A DNA stretch of 64,000 bases, taken from the NCBI GenBank assembly GCA_038125725.1, contig JAYPEK010000005.1:79113-143112 (forward strand), given 5' to 3'. Positions 1-8,045 of the stretch are shown one piece after another. The DNA comes from TMED8 sp038125725 (GTDB taxonomy: Bacteria > Pseudomonadota > Alphaproteobacteria > Rhodospirillales > Casp-alpha2). The notes beneath the pieces are model-generated. The model made no database searches. It was not told the origin of the DNA and was given only the letters and a program-made list of their open reading frames with translations. Within the stretch, counting starts at the first letter, position 1. The number at the start of each line of letters is the position of its first letter. Both the position numbers and the translations under genes were made by a program.

Positions 1-1600
1 CAACTTCCTCGGGCTGGTGCTGCTCGACAAAGGCGCATTCGGCGCTTCGTCGCAGGCATTTCATGAAGCCCTTTCGTTGGCGCCCGGGCATGCCGGCGCC
101 GCGTTCAATCTAGGCGCCCTGCATATGGCCCGAAAACGCCCGGATCTGGCGCTGTCCTGTTTCGACGCCATCCTCGCCCAGGCACCGCGGGACCCGGATG
201 CACGTGCCAAAAGGGGCGAGGCGCTGCTGCGCCTCGGACGCGATGACGAGGCCGCCGCCTGTTTCGAGGCCGTCCTCGCCCATCCGAAAGGGCTGCAACT
301 CGACCCGATGACGGTTGTCGCGCCCTTGTGCCGGCATTACGTGCGCCAGCAGCGCATACAGGACGTGACCGCCGTCTATCATCAGGCCATCCGTCTTTTT
401 CCATCGAACGCCGAATTGAAGACCGAGCTGATGGGATGGCTGCTGCTGATTCATCAAACCGACGAAGCGTGCGCCCTGGCCCTTAAGATATTGGAGAAAT
501 CCCCACATGACCTAAAAGCGACAAGGACCGTGGCGCGGATCGACAGGGATGCCGGCCGGCTGGATGCGGCACGCCAACGTCTCGACGCCATACCCAAGCC
601 CCGTTGGGATCACACGATCTTCTATGAAATGGGAAGCATCACCGAGACGATGGGCGATTTCGATACCGCCTTCGACCTGTTCGATGAAGCCAACCGCAAG
701 CTCGCTCAGCATCCGGATTGGCAAAGGCTGAAGCCGGCCCAGCCAAGGGAAACGTTGGCGCGTGCGCGGGGGTGGTCGACACCCGACCATCTCTCCAGGA
801 TTGAATCGACCGTCCCGGATGACGGGCTGCCGGCACCGATCTTTCTGGTCGGGTTCAATCGCAGCGGAACCACGCTGCTGGAGAACGTCATCGGGGCCAG
901 CGATCAGGTTGTCATCTCCGACGAAAAGCCGTTCCTTTCCGATTGCTTCGCAACCTACAAGCAAATCACCGGTGTTTCGCCGCCTGTCTCTCTTGAAGTC
1001 CTAACCGACATACAAGCAGGCACGCTGCGCGCCACCTATTGGACGGCCGTGGAACGCCTGCTCGGTTCGGGATTACAACCGGGCCAACGCCTGGTCGATA
1101 AGCTGCCCTTGAACCTCGTTCACCTGCCCTTGCTCCGCCGCATGTTTCCGAATGCGCCAATTTTGGTCGCGTTGCGCGATCCCCGCGACGTGATCATCAG
1201 CAATTTCAAACAATTCTTCGGCGCGAACAATTTCAACGCCAATTTCCTGACCCAGGAAGGCACCGTCGAATTTTATGCCGACGTCATGCAACTGTGGCTC
1301 CAGGTTCGCCCGCACCTGCCCGGACCCTGGCTCGAAGTCCGCTACGAAGACGTCGTCACCGATTTCGAAACCACGCTCAAGGACGTTCTGGATTTTCTGG
1401 GGCTGGCGTGGGACGACAACTACCTTGGGTTCCACAACAAAGCCAAGACGAGATTCATATTCACACCGAGCGCCTCGGATGTGGTGAAACCCGTCTACAC
1501 GAACGCCGTCGGTCGCTGGCAGGGCTACACCCGGCAACTGGCCCCGTTCGCTGGAAAGCTAAAACCCGTGGCCGAAGCCCTTGGTTACCGGTGGGAGTAA
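1..1600 (+). CDS. TPR-containing sulfotransferase, 5' truncated by window edge
   Basis: The reading frame is open from base 2, before any start codon, and the first residues already look like a TPR helix, so the gene begins outside the window. Residues up to about 250 are TPR-like helical repeats. A sulfotransferase domain follows, with a PAPS 5'-phosphosulfate loop (FLVGFNRSGTTLLENV, bases ~842-890) and a 3'-phosphate-binding region (LVALRDPRDVIISNF, ~1163-1207). TPR-sulfotransferase fusions are common in alphaproteobacteria and are thought to sulfate surface glycans or peptides; the acceptor cannot be read here. It converges with the gene ending at 1624. Domain call is firm, substrate unknown. 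Confidence 0.88.
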   Translation, partial: NFLGLVLLDKGAFGASSQAFHEALSLAPGHAGAAFNLGALHMARKRPDLALSCFDAILAQAPRDPDARAKRGEALLRLGRDDEAAACFEAVLAHPKGLQLDPMTVVAPLCRHYVRQQRIQDVTAVYHQAIRLFPSNAELKTELMGWLLLIHQTDEACALALKILEKSPHDLKATRTVARIDRDAGRLDAARQRLDAIPKPRWDHTIFYEMGSITETMGDFDTAFDLFDEANRKLAQHPDWQRLKPAQPRETLARARGWSTPDHLSRIESTVPDDGLPAPIFLVGFNRSGTTLLENVIGASDQVVISDEKPFLSDCFATYKQITGVSPPVSLEVLTDIQAGTLRATYWTAVERLLGSGLQPGQRLVDKLPLNLVHLPLLRRMFPNAPILVALRDPRDVIISNFKQFFGANNFNANFLTQEGTVEFYADVMQLWLQVRPHLPGPWLEVRYEDVVTDFETTLKDVLDFLGLAWDDNYLGFHNKAKTRFIFTPSASDVVKPVYTNAVGRWQGYTRQLAPFAGKLKPVAEALGYRWE

Positions 1601-1623
1601 CGGAACTCTGGTCGTTGTCGGCG

Positions 1624-2064
1624 CTATCTCTGAGAGACGATCACCATATTCTCGATGATTTCGTCCAACTCTCCCATCGAGACCAGAATGTGCAATTGTT
1701 CGAGGGTCGGCAGCAAATCTTCCGGCTTGCCGACGCGGATGACAGGATTCTTACCGGGCAGGACGAACTCGCGGTCGCCGAAATTCAGCCTCAGGAAAAC
1801 CTCACCGTCTTGCTCGAACCACCAAGGTTTCGGGGGTACGTAGTTGATCTCTCTCTGAGTGACGCCGTCGCGTTCGACGAATTGTTGGTGTGGCTTGCGG
1901 TAATCCGGATCACGCGCCAGGCAGATTTGGTGCGACACCCCCTCTTGGAAGATCTGGCGCCATGTCGCCATTTCCTCCTGGACCATCTTTTGCCGCAGTT
2001 CCGGGTCGAATGAATGCGGCGTACCTGCCGGCTCGACAAAATCAATATCGTCTAAGCTAATCAT
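1624..2064 (-). CDS. Hypothetical protein (146 aa) trailing the ectABC operon
   Basis: I do not recognise this protein. It is soluble and acidic, with no signal peptide or membrane segment, and a central hydrophobic/aromatic stretch (VPPKPWWFEQDGEVFLRLNF) followed by a possible helix near the C-terminus. Its ATG lies only 9 bases after the ectC stop on the same strand, so it is probably the last gene of the ectoine operon transcript. The ribosome binding site is weak (AGG about 9 bases upstream). Whether it has any role in ectoine metabolism is only suggested by position. Confidence 0.75.
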   Translation of the reverse strand: MISLDDIDFVEPAGTPHSFDPELRQKMVQEEMATWRQIFQEGVSHQICLARDPDYRKPHQQFVERDGVTQREINYVPPKPWWFEQDGEVFLRLNFGDREFVLPGKNPVIRVGKPEDLLPTLEQLHILVSMGELDEIIENMVIVSQR

Positions 2065-2073
2065 CTCATTGAC

Positions 2074-2466
2074 CTATCCCGCAGCGGCGATCGCAGGATA
2101 GACGCCGTTCTCATCATGCACCTCGGTACCTGTCACCGGCGGATTGAAGACGCAGATCATGCGCATTTCTTCGCTTGCCCGCAGCAGGTGCTTTTCGTGG
2201 CCGTCGAGCGCGTAGATGGTGCCAGGGCCGATCGAATAGACCGGACCATCGGGCAGGACCTCGATCTCGCCCTTGCCGGCGATGCAATAGACCGCCTCCA
2301 AGTGGTTCTGGTACCAGATCATGGTTTCGGTGCCCGCGTGGATCAGGGTGTCATGCATGGAAAAGCCCATTTTCTCATCGGCCAGCAACAGCCGGCGGCT
2401 GGTCCAGTTGCCGCCCTTGACCTCGTGTTCGGTGCCGAGGACGTCATCGAGTGTCTTAACGATCAT
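2074..2466 (-). CDS. ectC: L-ectoine synthase
   Basis: The cupin-type enzyme closes N-gamma-acetyl-diaminobutyrate into ectoine, the last step of the pathway. The 130-residue product has the usual family length and start (MIVKTLDDVLGTEHEV) and carries the family core, for example SMHDTLIHAGTETMIWYQNH and GKGEIEVLPDG. A longer open frame extends upstream, but it only mirrors the ectB coding region in another frame; the ATG at 2466 fits the family N-terminus. It lies 29 bases after ectB. No ectD hydroxylase or dedicated aspartokinase is present in the window. Confidence 0.96.
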   Translation of the reverse strand: MIVKTLDDVLGTEHEVKGGNWTSRRLLLADEKMGFSMHDTLIHAGTETMIWYQNHLEAVYCIAGKGEIEVLPDGPVYSIGPGTIYALDGHEKHLLRASEEMRMICVFNPPVTGTEVHDENGVYPAIAAAG

Positions 2467-2495
2467 GTCGGTGTTTCTCCGTTCGCGTTGTTGGT

Positions 2496-3764
2496 TCAGG
2501 CAGCCGTCGCGGCATTGCTCGCCGCGACCCGCGCCACCGCCGCTTCGAGGATATCCAGACCCGCGTCCAGCGCGGTTGCGTCGATGGTCAACGGCGGCAT
2601 CACCTTGGCGACCTGCGAATGCACGCCGGCGGTCTCCATCACCAGCCCGCCCGTGAAGGCTTCGTGGCAGATATCGGCGGCCAACCCATCGATGCTGCTG
2701 GCCAATCCCTGGATCATGCCGCGGCCGCGCGCGGATAGGCCGAGATGCGGGTACCGGACGGCCAGCTTTTCCATGCGTTCGCGGATGCGCGCGCCTTTGG
2801 CCAGGATGTCCGTTTTCAAGGTGTCGTCGCGCCAATAGTCGAGCGCCTCGGCGGCGGCAACGAAGGCCAGGTTGTTGCCGCGAAACGTGCCGTTGTGCTC
2901 GCCGGGCGCCCAATGATCGAGGTCCGGCCGGATCAGCACCAGCGCCATCGGCAATCCAAGCCCACCGATGGCCTTCGAAAGGCAGACCATATCCGGCTTA
3001 AGGCCGGCTTCGTCGAAGCTGAAAAAGCTGCCGGTTCGTCCGCAGCCCATCTGGATGTCATCGACGATCAGCAGAATATCGTGGCGGCGGCAGAGCGCCT
3101 CCAGACCACGCAGCCATTCCGTGCTGGCGACGTTGACGCCGCCCTCGCCCTGGACGGTCTCGACAATGGCCGCGGCCGGCCGGTCGAGTCCGGAGCCCTC
3201 GTCCTCGAGAAACGCATCGAAGACCGCGAGGCTGTCGGCGCCGGTGCCAAGGTAACCGTCGAACGGCATCGCCGTGGCGTTGCCGAGTGGCACGCCGGCG
3301 CCGGCACGCTTGGCCGCGTTGCCGGTCAGGGCGAGCGCGCCGAGCGTCATGCCGTGAAAGCCGTTGGAGAAGGAAACGATTTCCGTGCGGCCGGTGGTTT
3401 TGCGCGCCAGCTTGATGGCGCTTTCCACGGCGTTGGTGCCGGTCGGGCCGGGGAACTGCATTTTGTACTCAAGACCGCGCGGCTGCAGGATCACCTCGTC
3501 GAAGGATTCCAGGAAGCGCCGCTTGGCCGCCGTCCCCATGTCGAGTCCGTGCATGATGCCGTCACCGGCCATGTAGTCCATGACCGCGCGTTTCAGCTTT
3601 TCGTTGTTGTGGTCGTAATTGACGACGCCGGCGCCGGCGAAGAAATCGATGTAAGTGTTGCCGTCCTCGTCGGTCAATTGGGCGTCCTTGGCGGTGGTGA
3701 AGACCACCGGAAAATCCCGGATATAGCCGCGGACGTTCGATTCCAATTTTTCGAAAGTTTTCAT
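2496..3764 (-). CDS. ectB: Diaminobutyrate--2-oxoglutarate transaminase
   Basis: A PLP-dependent class III aminotransferase that converts L-aspartate-4-semialdehyde and glutamate to L-2,4-diaminobutyrate, the first committed ectoine step. The 422-residue protein has the EctB N-terminus (ESNVRGYIRDFPVVFTTAKD), the cofactor-site region LLIVDDIQMGCGRTGSFFSF and the PLP lysine region MVCLSKAIGGLGLPMA. A GGGAG-type ribosome binding site precedes the ATG. Middle gene of ectA-ectB-ectC, 30 bases after ectA. The alanine-rich C-terminal tail (VARVAASNAATAA) is unremarkable. Confidence 0.96.
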   Translation of the reverse strand: MKTFEKLESNVRGYIRDFPVVFTTAKDAQLTDEDGNTYIDFFAGAGVVNYDHNNEKLKRAVMDYMAGDGIMHGLDMGTAAKRRFLESFDEVILQPRGLEYKMQFPGPTGTNAVESAIKLARKTTGRTEIVSFSNGFHGMTLGALALTGNAAKRAGAGVPLGNATAMPFDGYLGTGADSLAVFDAFLEDEGSGLDRPAAAIVETVQGEGGVNVASTEWLRGLEALCRRHDILLIVDDIQMGCGRTGSFFSFDEAGLKPDMVCLSKAIGGLGLPMALVLIRPDLDHWAPGEHNGTFRGNNLAFVAAAEALDYWRDDTLKTDILAKGARIRERMEKLAVRYPHLGLSARGRGMIQGLASSIDGLAADICHEAFTGGLVMETAGVHSQVAKVMPPLTIDATALDAGLDILEAAVARVAASNAATAA

Positions 3765-3794
3765 GATGTAGGCTCCCGGATTGTCCTCGGATGG

Positions 3795-4400
3795 TTATTC
3801 GACGGAATGGATCGGATGGATGACGAAAAGGCGTTCGCGCTCTTGCGGTTCGTCGTCGGGGAAATCGTCACGCGCGAACCCGGCGCCGATCTCGAGCGTG
3901 GCACCGCGCGCCTTGGCGAAAGCGGAAAACAGCGCTTCGGAAGCCTTGTTGCTGGGCGTCACGGTGGCCTCGAGGGTGCGCACGCCCGTGCATGCCGGCA
4001 GGTCGGCCACTCCCTCGAGCAGGCGCTGGCCGATGCCAAGCCCACGGAATTCCGGCAGCACCGCGACCTGCCAGACAAAAAGCACCTGCGGACGCTTCGG
4101 CACCCGATGCGCGGTCACGAAACCGGCGGGCGTTCCGAAAACCTCGGCAACGGCGCAGGTTTCGTGGAAGTTGCGGCATTTCATCATGTAGGCGTAAGGC
4201 GTGTTCAAGTCGACACCACCAGCATCGCGTGCCAGTTCCCACAGAAGCGCGCCGTCGTCGATAATCGCGCCCCGAACCGCAACCCCGTCGGGATCGAGCA
4301 AGACTTCCCGGTCCGTCATCGAGAGCGTCGATGGTCCGACCGCCGCCGTATTGGACGTCGAGTTGCGAAGGGCAGTGGGTACGGAATAGGTATCGGTCAT
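3795..4400 (-). CDS. ectA: L-2,4-diaminobutyrate N-gamma-acetyltransferase
   Basis: A GNAT-family enzyme that acetylates diaminobutyrate for ectoine synthesis. The acetyl-CoA-binding motif A is clear (VAVLPEFRGLGIGQRLLEGV), and the residues before it (LNTPYAYMMKCRNF) match the EctA substrate region. The protein is 201 residues, with a roughly 30-residue low-complexity Ser/Thr/Asn-rich N-terminal extension before the GNAT fold. First gene of ectABC; the ATG at 4400 has an AAAGG-type ribosome binding site. About 230 bases upstream is a candidate promoter. No ectR (MarR-type) regulator is adjacent. Confidence 0.95.
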   Translation of the reverse strand: MTDTYSVPTALRNSTSNTAAVGPSTLSMTDREVLLDPDGVAVRGAIIDDGALLWELARDAGGVDLNTPYAYMMKCRNFHETCAVAEVFGTPAGFVTAHRVPKRPQVLFVWQVAVLPEFRGLGIGQRLLEGVADLPACTGVRTLEATVTPSNKASEALFSAFAKARGATLEIGAGFARDDFPDDEPQERERLFVIHPIHSVE

Positions 4401-4635
4401 GGTTCTCGGACCTTTCGAGTTGCGAATGAGTAAAGCAAGCCGGCCGCGTACGCCGAAGCGAACACGCCGAAAATGCGCCGGCGTCGTCGGGCCGGCGCGC
4501 TTGAGAACTCAGGTCCGGAAGGGGATCAGATGCTCGGAGCGCGGCATGGAGTAAGCACCGCAGAAGGCCGCGAGGCGCACTATCTGCGCGTCGGCACATA
4601 GCGGACAAAATGCCGCGCCAAAATCATTGGAAAGG

Positions 4636-4664
4636 ATAATTTTCTTGTCGATCATTTGTGGCAA
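4636..4664 (-). promoter_or_regulatory. Candidate promoter for ectABC
   Basis: On the minus strand, TTGCCA (4664-4659) and AATTAT (4641-4636) are separated by 17 bases, a sigma-70-like arrangement, in an AT-rich patch of an otherwise GC-rich region. It would give a leader of roughly 230 bases before ectA. Seen by eye only; osmotic regulation is not shown. Confidence 0.3.
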
Positions 4665-4965
4665 TCATAAGGATTGCGGTGCGTCTGTCAAATCGTGTGC
4701 GGACATCGCCCGTTCCGAACACGGCCTGCGGCGTGCGGAGACGGCGGATTCCATAGCACTTAAATAAACCTCAATCGCATGTTAGGAATTTATTGCCTTT
4801 TATAGAATACATGCTATATTCAGGTTTGGACTGCCATTTACACGGTGGAGCCGCGCTATTTCACAATCGAATCGGATATGATCCGGGACCGATGCCTTCA
4901 CAGGCGGGAGGTGGTTGGAACCGGTGTTTGGAGACCGCGACCGCCGGCTGGCGGATAAGGGGGCG

Positions 4966-5031
4966 AAATTGGGTTCGTTCCTGAGATTTTTTTGGGAATT
5001 CTTTGAAATCAATGGCTTCCGACCCGTGAAA
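4966..5031 (+). repeat. Dispersed repeat, copy A
   Basis: About 66 bases starting AAATTGGGTTCGTTCCTGAG and ending GACCCGTGAAAT. A second copy on the minus strand at 36382-36448 shares the first 29 bases exactly and most of the rest, with the same length. A 13-base motif, TAGGAATTTATTG, lies 182 bases upstream of this copy and also upstream of the other copy, suggesting a larger element with a variable interior. Confidence 0.85.
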
Positions 5032-5048
5032 TACCGACCTCTCTTCCC

Positions 5049-5157
5049 GTCATTCCCGCGAAAGCGGGAATCCAGTGGTTGTCTTCGTCGCGGTCGCCGC
5101 AATGAAGGATGATGCCTTCGCCATCAAGTGGGTCCCCGCTTTCGCTGGGACGACGGG
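5049..5157. repeat. Paired palindromic intergenic repeats (REP-like)
   Basis: CGTCATTCCCGCGAAAGCGG begins a perfect stem (ATTCCCGC / GCGGGAAT, bases 5052-5071) and ends with TCCAGTGG. A related opposite-facing unit, GTGGGTCCCCGCTTTCGCTG, runs from ~5128 and ends GGGACGACGG. Such units are widespread intergenic palindromes in proteobacteria; two facing units form a composite that could fold in RNA. They lie between two copies of the other dispersed repeat. Confidence 0.75.
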
Positions 5158-5165
5158 AGGGGGAG

Positions 5166-5213
5166 AAATTGGGTTCGTTTCGTCACTTTTTTTGAGGCCT
5201 CTGAAAATAACGG
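5166..5213 (+). repeat. Dispersed repeat, degenerate copy C
   Basis: AAATTGGGTTCGTTTCGTCA followed by a T-run repeats the start of copies A (4966) and B (36448, minus strand) but diverges after about 30 bases. It lies directly after the palindromic repeat pair, so the block looks like a nest of insertions. Confidence 0.5.
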
Positions 5214-5343
5214 CGAATTCCTCCCCGAAAAACGCTTCCGAAACGAAACTCCAGCATTTTTCTCTCAACCGTTGCCGCCGCACGCGTCCGGCCTGTAATC
5301 TGGTTGCAACAACGATAATCGGGACTTGAGGATCGGGGCCGAC

Positions 5344-6591
5344 ATGTTCGCACAATCCCTCTTCGGCATCGCCGTGCTGCTGCTGATCGCCTGGGCGCTG
5401 TCCGAGAACCGGCAGCGACTGTCGTGGAAACTGGTGGTCTCCGCGTTGGTGCTGCAATTCGCGCTGGCGCTTGCGCTCCTGAAGATTGACGCCTTCCGGG
5501 GCATCTTCCTGAAGCTCAATGGCCTGGTGCTGGCCCTGCAGGACGCGACCAAGGCCGGGACGTCGTTCGTGTTCGGTTACCTCGGCGGCGGCGGCCTGCC
5601 GTTCACCGAGAGTTTCCCAGGCGCCGCCTTCGTGCTCGCCTTCCAGGCGCTGCCGCTGATCCTGGTCGTCGGCGCCCTCTCCGCCCTGCTCTATCACTGG
5701 CGGGTGCTGCCGGCGATCGTCAGCGCCTTCGCCTGGGCCTTGCGCCGCGCGCTCGGCCTCGGCGGCGCGGCCGGCGTCGGGGTGGCGGCCAACGTCTTCG
5801 TCGGCATGGTCGAGGCGCCGCTATTGGTCAGGCCCTATCTGCTCAGGCTTTCGCGCGCCGACATCTTCGTCGTCATGACCGCCGGCATGGCGACCATCGC
5901 CGGCACCGTGATGGTGCTCTACGCGAGCTTCCTCGCCAAGTCGGTGCCGGGCGCCTTGGGCCACATCCTGACGGCGTCCTTGATCAATGCGCTCGGCGCG
6001 GTGCTGATGGCGCGCATCCTGGTGCCGTCGGAAGCCGACGACGACCTCGCGGCCGAAAGCGTCGAATTGCCGCGCACGGCGGCCAGTTCCATCGACGCCA
6101 TCACCCAGGGCACCCTCGATGGGGTCAAGCTGCTGATAAACGTCACCGCCATGCTGGTGGTGATGGTGGCGCTGGTCAGCCTGATCAACACCATCCTCGG
6201 CCTGCTGCCCGACATGGGCGGCGCGGCACTGACGCTGCAACGCCTGTTCGGCCTGGTGCTGTCGCCGGCCGCCTGGCTGATCGGCATCCCCTGGGACCAG
6301 GCGGAAACCGCCGGCAGTTTGCTCGGCATCAAGGTGGTGCTGAACGAGTTCCTGGCCTATGCCGAGTTGGCCAAGACCGGCGACGACGCGCTCGATGCCC
6401 GCAGCCGGCTAATTCTCGCCTATGCGCTCTGCGGCTTCGCCAACTTCGGCAGCCTAGGGATCATGATCGGCGGCATGGGCACCATGGCGCCCGAACGCCG
6501 CGCCGAGATCGCCGCGCTGGGCCTGAAGTCGATCCTGGCCGGCATGCTGACGACGCTCTTGACCGGCGCCATCGTCGCGACGCTGACGTAA
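5344..6591 (+). CDS. Concentrative nucleoside transporter (CNT/NupC family)
   Basis: Inner-membrane Na+- or H+-coupled nucleoside uptake protein of about 415 residues with many hydrophobic segments. Family signatures visible are GTSFVFGYLGGGGLPF in the N-terminal third, AASSIDAITQGTLDG in the middle and VVLNEFLAYAELAK followed by ALCGFANFGSLGIMIGG near the C-terminus. I place the start at ATG 5344 with GAGGA 11 bases upstream, rather than at the in-frame TTG at 5326. It stands alone, downstream of the repeat block. Confidence 0.92.
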   Translation: MFAQSLFGIAVLLLIAWALSENRQRLSWKLVVSALVLQFALALALLKIDAFRGIFLKLNGLVLALQDATKAGTSFVFGYLGGGGLPFTESFPGAAFVLAFQALPLILVVGALSALLYHWRVLPAIVSAFAWALRRALGLGGAAGVGVAANVFVGMVEAPLLVRPYLLRLSRADIFVVMTAGMATIAGTVMVLYASFLAKSVPGALGHILTASLINALGAVLMARILVPSEADDDLAAESVELPRTAASSIDAITQGTLDGVKLLINVTAMLVVMVALVSLINTILGLLPDMGGAALTLQRLFGLVLSPAAWLIGIPWDQAETAGSLLGIKVVLNEFLAYAELAKTGDDALDARSRLILAYALCGFANFGSLGIMIGGMGTMAPERRAEIAALGLKSILAGMLTTLLTGAIVATLT

Positions 6592-6652
6592 GTGCCGCAA
6601 TCGTGAACGGGCGTGAGTTCAGGCGCGCCCATGAGCCGGCTATCGTCTATTC

Positions 6653-7024
6653 ATGGCGGAGCTGTTGCTGATCGAGGACGACGACCTGTTGCTCGAATAC
6701 CTGCGCGACGGCCTCCTCGATGCCGGCCACCGGGTGCGCGAGGCGGAAAGCGGCGATAAGGGCCTGGCCATGTTCCGTGCCGATCCGGCCGACCTGCTGA
6801 TTACCGATCTGGTGATGGACCACGGCGAGGGCGTCGGCACCATCATGGCGCTCAGGGACGCCTGCCCGACGACGCCGGTGATCGCCATCTCCGGCAATCC
6901 GCTCTACCTCGACAGCGCCTGCAAGCTGGGCGCCGACCGGGGGCTTCTGAAGCCTTTCACCATGGCCCAGATGCTGGATGCGGTCGCCGGCCTGCTGCAA
7001 CCGCCGTCGCTGCAATCAGCCTGA
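6653..7024 (+). CDS. Single-domain response regulator (CheY-like receiver)
   Basis: The 123-residue protein is only a receiver domain. The acidic pocket (IEDDD), phosphoacceptor Asp52 (LLITDLVMD), the Ser80 switch position (AISGN) and Lys100 (LLKPF) are all present, so it should be phosphorylatable. There is no output domain and no adjacent histidine kinase, so the partner is unknown. It converges with the metallopeptidase gene, and the two 3' ends overlap by 9 bases. Confidence 0.9.
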   Translation: MAELLLIEDDDLLLEYLRDGLLDAGHRVREAESGDKGLAMFRADPADLLITDLVMDHGEGVGTIMALRDACPTTPVIAISGNPLYLDSACKLGADRGLLKPFTMAQMLDAVAGLLQPPSLQSA

Positions 7025-7450
7025 CGTTCCGGCGCGGGTCTGGGCCTCTTTTTCCGCATCCGCCTCGATGCGTTCCATGTCATCGTCGCTGAGCCCGAAG
7101 TGGTGGCCGATCTCGTGGATCAGCACGTGGCGCACCACGTGGTCGAGCGCCTCGCCGGTCTCGCACCAATAGTCCAGGATCGGGCGACGGTAGAGGAAGA
7201 TGCGGTCGATGTCCTGGGGCGTCATGGCGATGCTCTTCTCGGCCATGGAGATGCCGCTGTAGAGGCCCAAGAGGTCGAACGGCGATTCGATGCCGAGATC
7301 ATCGAGCGTCTCGTCGTCGGCGAAGTCTTCGACGCGGATGACAACGCCTTCCAGATGCCGGCGCCACTCGGCCGGGATCACCTGAAACGCCTGCTCGGCG
7401 AGTTCTTCGAGGTCGCCTAAGTCCGGCGGCTGGGCACAGGGGTATGACAT
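7016..7450 (-). CDS. Metallopeptidase family protein (zincin-like, DUF1025-type)
   Basis: Small putative zinc peptidase of 144 residues. The HExxH motif is in HEIGHHFGLSDDDME near the C-terminus, with the downstream Gly/Asp as in minimal zincins. The preceding IFLYRRPILDYW is typical of this bacterial family. No signal peptide, so cytoplasmic. The biological substrate is not established for the family. Reads opposite to the pterin dehydratase gene, with a 75-base gap between the starts. Confidence 0.85.
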   Translation of the reverse strand: MSYPCAQPPDLGDLEELAEQAFQVIPAEWRRHLEGVVIRVEDFADDETLDDLGIESPFDLLGLYSGISMAEKSIAMTPQDIDRIFLYRRPILDYWCETGEALDHVVRHVLIHEIGHHFGLSDDDMERIEADAEKEAQTRAGTSG

Positions 7451-7525
7451 GAGCGGAGCCTAACCGGCCTTGATCCCGCGACCAAGACATCTTAGGTCGG
7501 TAGAAGCATAACTTGGGAGGACGCC

Positions 7526-7816
7526 ATGGTGGCACCGTTATCGGGAGACGAACGCGCGGCGGCGCTTTCGGGATTGGACGGCTGGTCGGAGGTCGAAGGC
7601 CGCGATGCCATTACCAAGACTTACGCCTTCGAGGACTTCAACGCCGCGTTCGGCTTCATGACCCGCGCCGCCCTCTATGCCGACAAGGCCGATCATCACC
7701 CGGAGTGGTTCAACGTCTACAACCGCATCGAGGTGACGCTGGCCACCCACGATGCCGGCGGCGTCACCGAGAAGGATATCGCCTTGGCGCGTTTCATGGA
7801 CGGAGCCGCGTCATGA
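7526..7816 (+). CDS. phhB: 4a-hydroxytetrahydrobiopterin dehydratase
   Basis: Pterin-4a-carbinolamine dehydratase, which regenerates the pterin cofactor used by aromatic amino acid hydroxylases. The 96-residue protein contains the signature DHHPEW (YADKADHHPEWFNVYN) and the C-terminal GVTEKDIALARFMD. A GGAGG site lies 7 bases before the ATG. No phenylalanine hydroxylase gene is nearby, so in this organism it may serve a general pterin-recycling role. The stop overlaps the next start by 4 bases (ATGA). Confidence 0.93.
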   Translation: MVAPLSGDERAAALSGLDGWSEVEGRDAITKTYAFEDFNAAFGFMTRAALYADKADHHPEWFNVYNRIEVTLATHDAGGVTEKDIALARFMDGAAS

Positions 7817-8043
7817 GCCGCGCCAATGTGGAGACCCTGGCCGGCAAGCTGGCCGATGGTGCGCTTTCCATCGGCGACGACCCGGCCCCAGCCGACCTGG
7901 TGGCGCTGGGCGAGGCCAACGGGCTCGTGTTTTCGGAAGACGATCTCGCCAGCTTCCTGCGCCTCAAGATCGCCGGCGCGGAAAGCCTGCCGCGTCCCTG
8001 GGGTTGGGCGGTGGCGCGCAAGCTGGGCCTGGTCAGGTCCTAG
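7813..8043 (+). CDS. Small hypothetical protein (76 aa), weakly Nif11-like
   Basis: Starts at ATG 7813, overlapping the phhB stop by 4 bases, which argues for translational coupling. The sequence has an N-terminal helix, then DLVALGEANGLVFSEDDL, which resembles the helix-turn-helix pattern of Nif11-type domains (alanine/glycine-rich helix followed by F-S/T-x-E-E/D-L). The C-terminal part ends in a basic tail, AVARKLGLVRS, and has no double-glycine leader cleavage site. The resemblance is slight; without profile search it should be treated as unknown. Confidence 0.7.
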   Translation: MSRANVETLAGKLADGALSIGDDPAPADLVALGEANGLVFSEDDLASFLRLKIAGAESLPRPWGWAVARKLGLVRS

Positions 8044-8045
8044 AC

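Larger units (their letters stand above)
4401..5343. other. Gene-poor intergenic block with repeats (943 bp)
   Basis: No convincing protein gene. The left half (4401-4760) is the ectA upstream region. The right half contains an AT-rich promoter-like stretch on the plus strand (TTGCCT 4793-4798, 16-base spacer, TATATT 4815-4820), then dispersed repeat copies at 4966-5031 and 5166-5213 with a palindromic CGTCATTCCCGC-type repeat between them. A 26-codon reading frame downstream of the promoter-like element (ATG near 4879) has no supporting ribosome binding site. Confidence 0.7.

Noticed and set aside
4793..4984. Possible 63-residue protein (MPFIEYMLYSGLDC) in the repeat block
   Set aside because: No ribosome binding site; its start overlaps the promoter-like element and it runs into repeat copy A.
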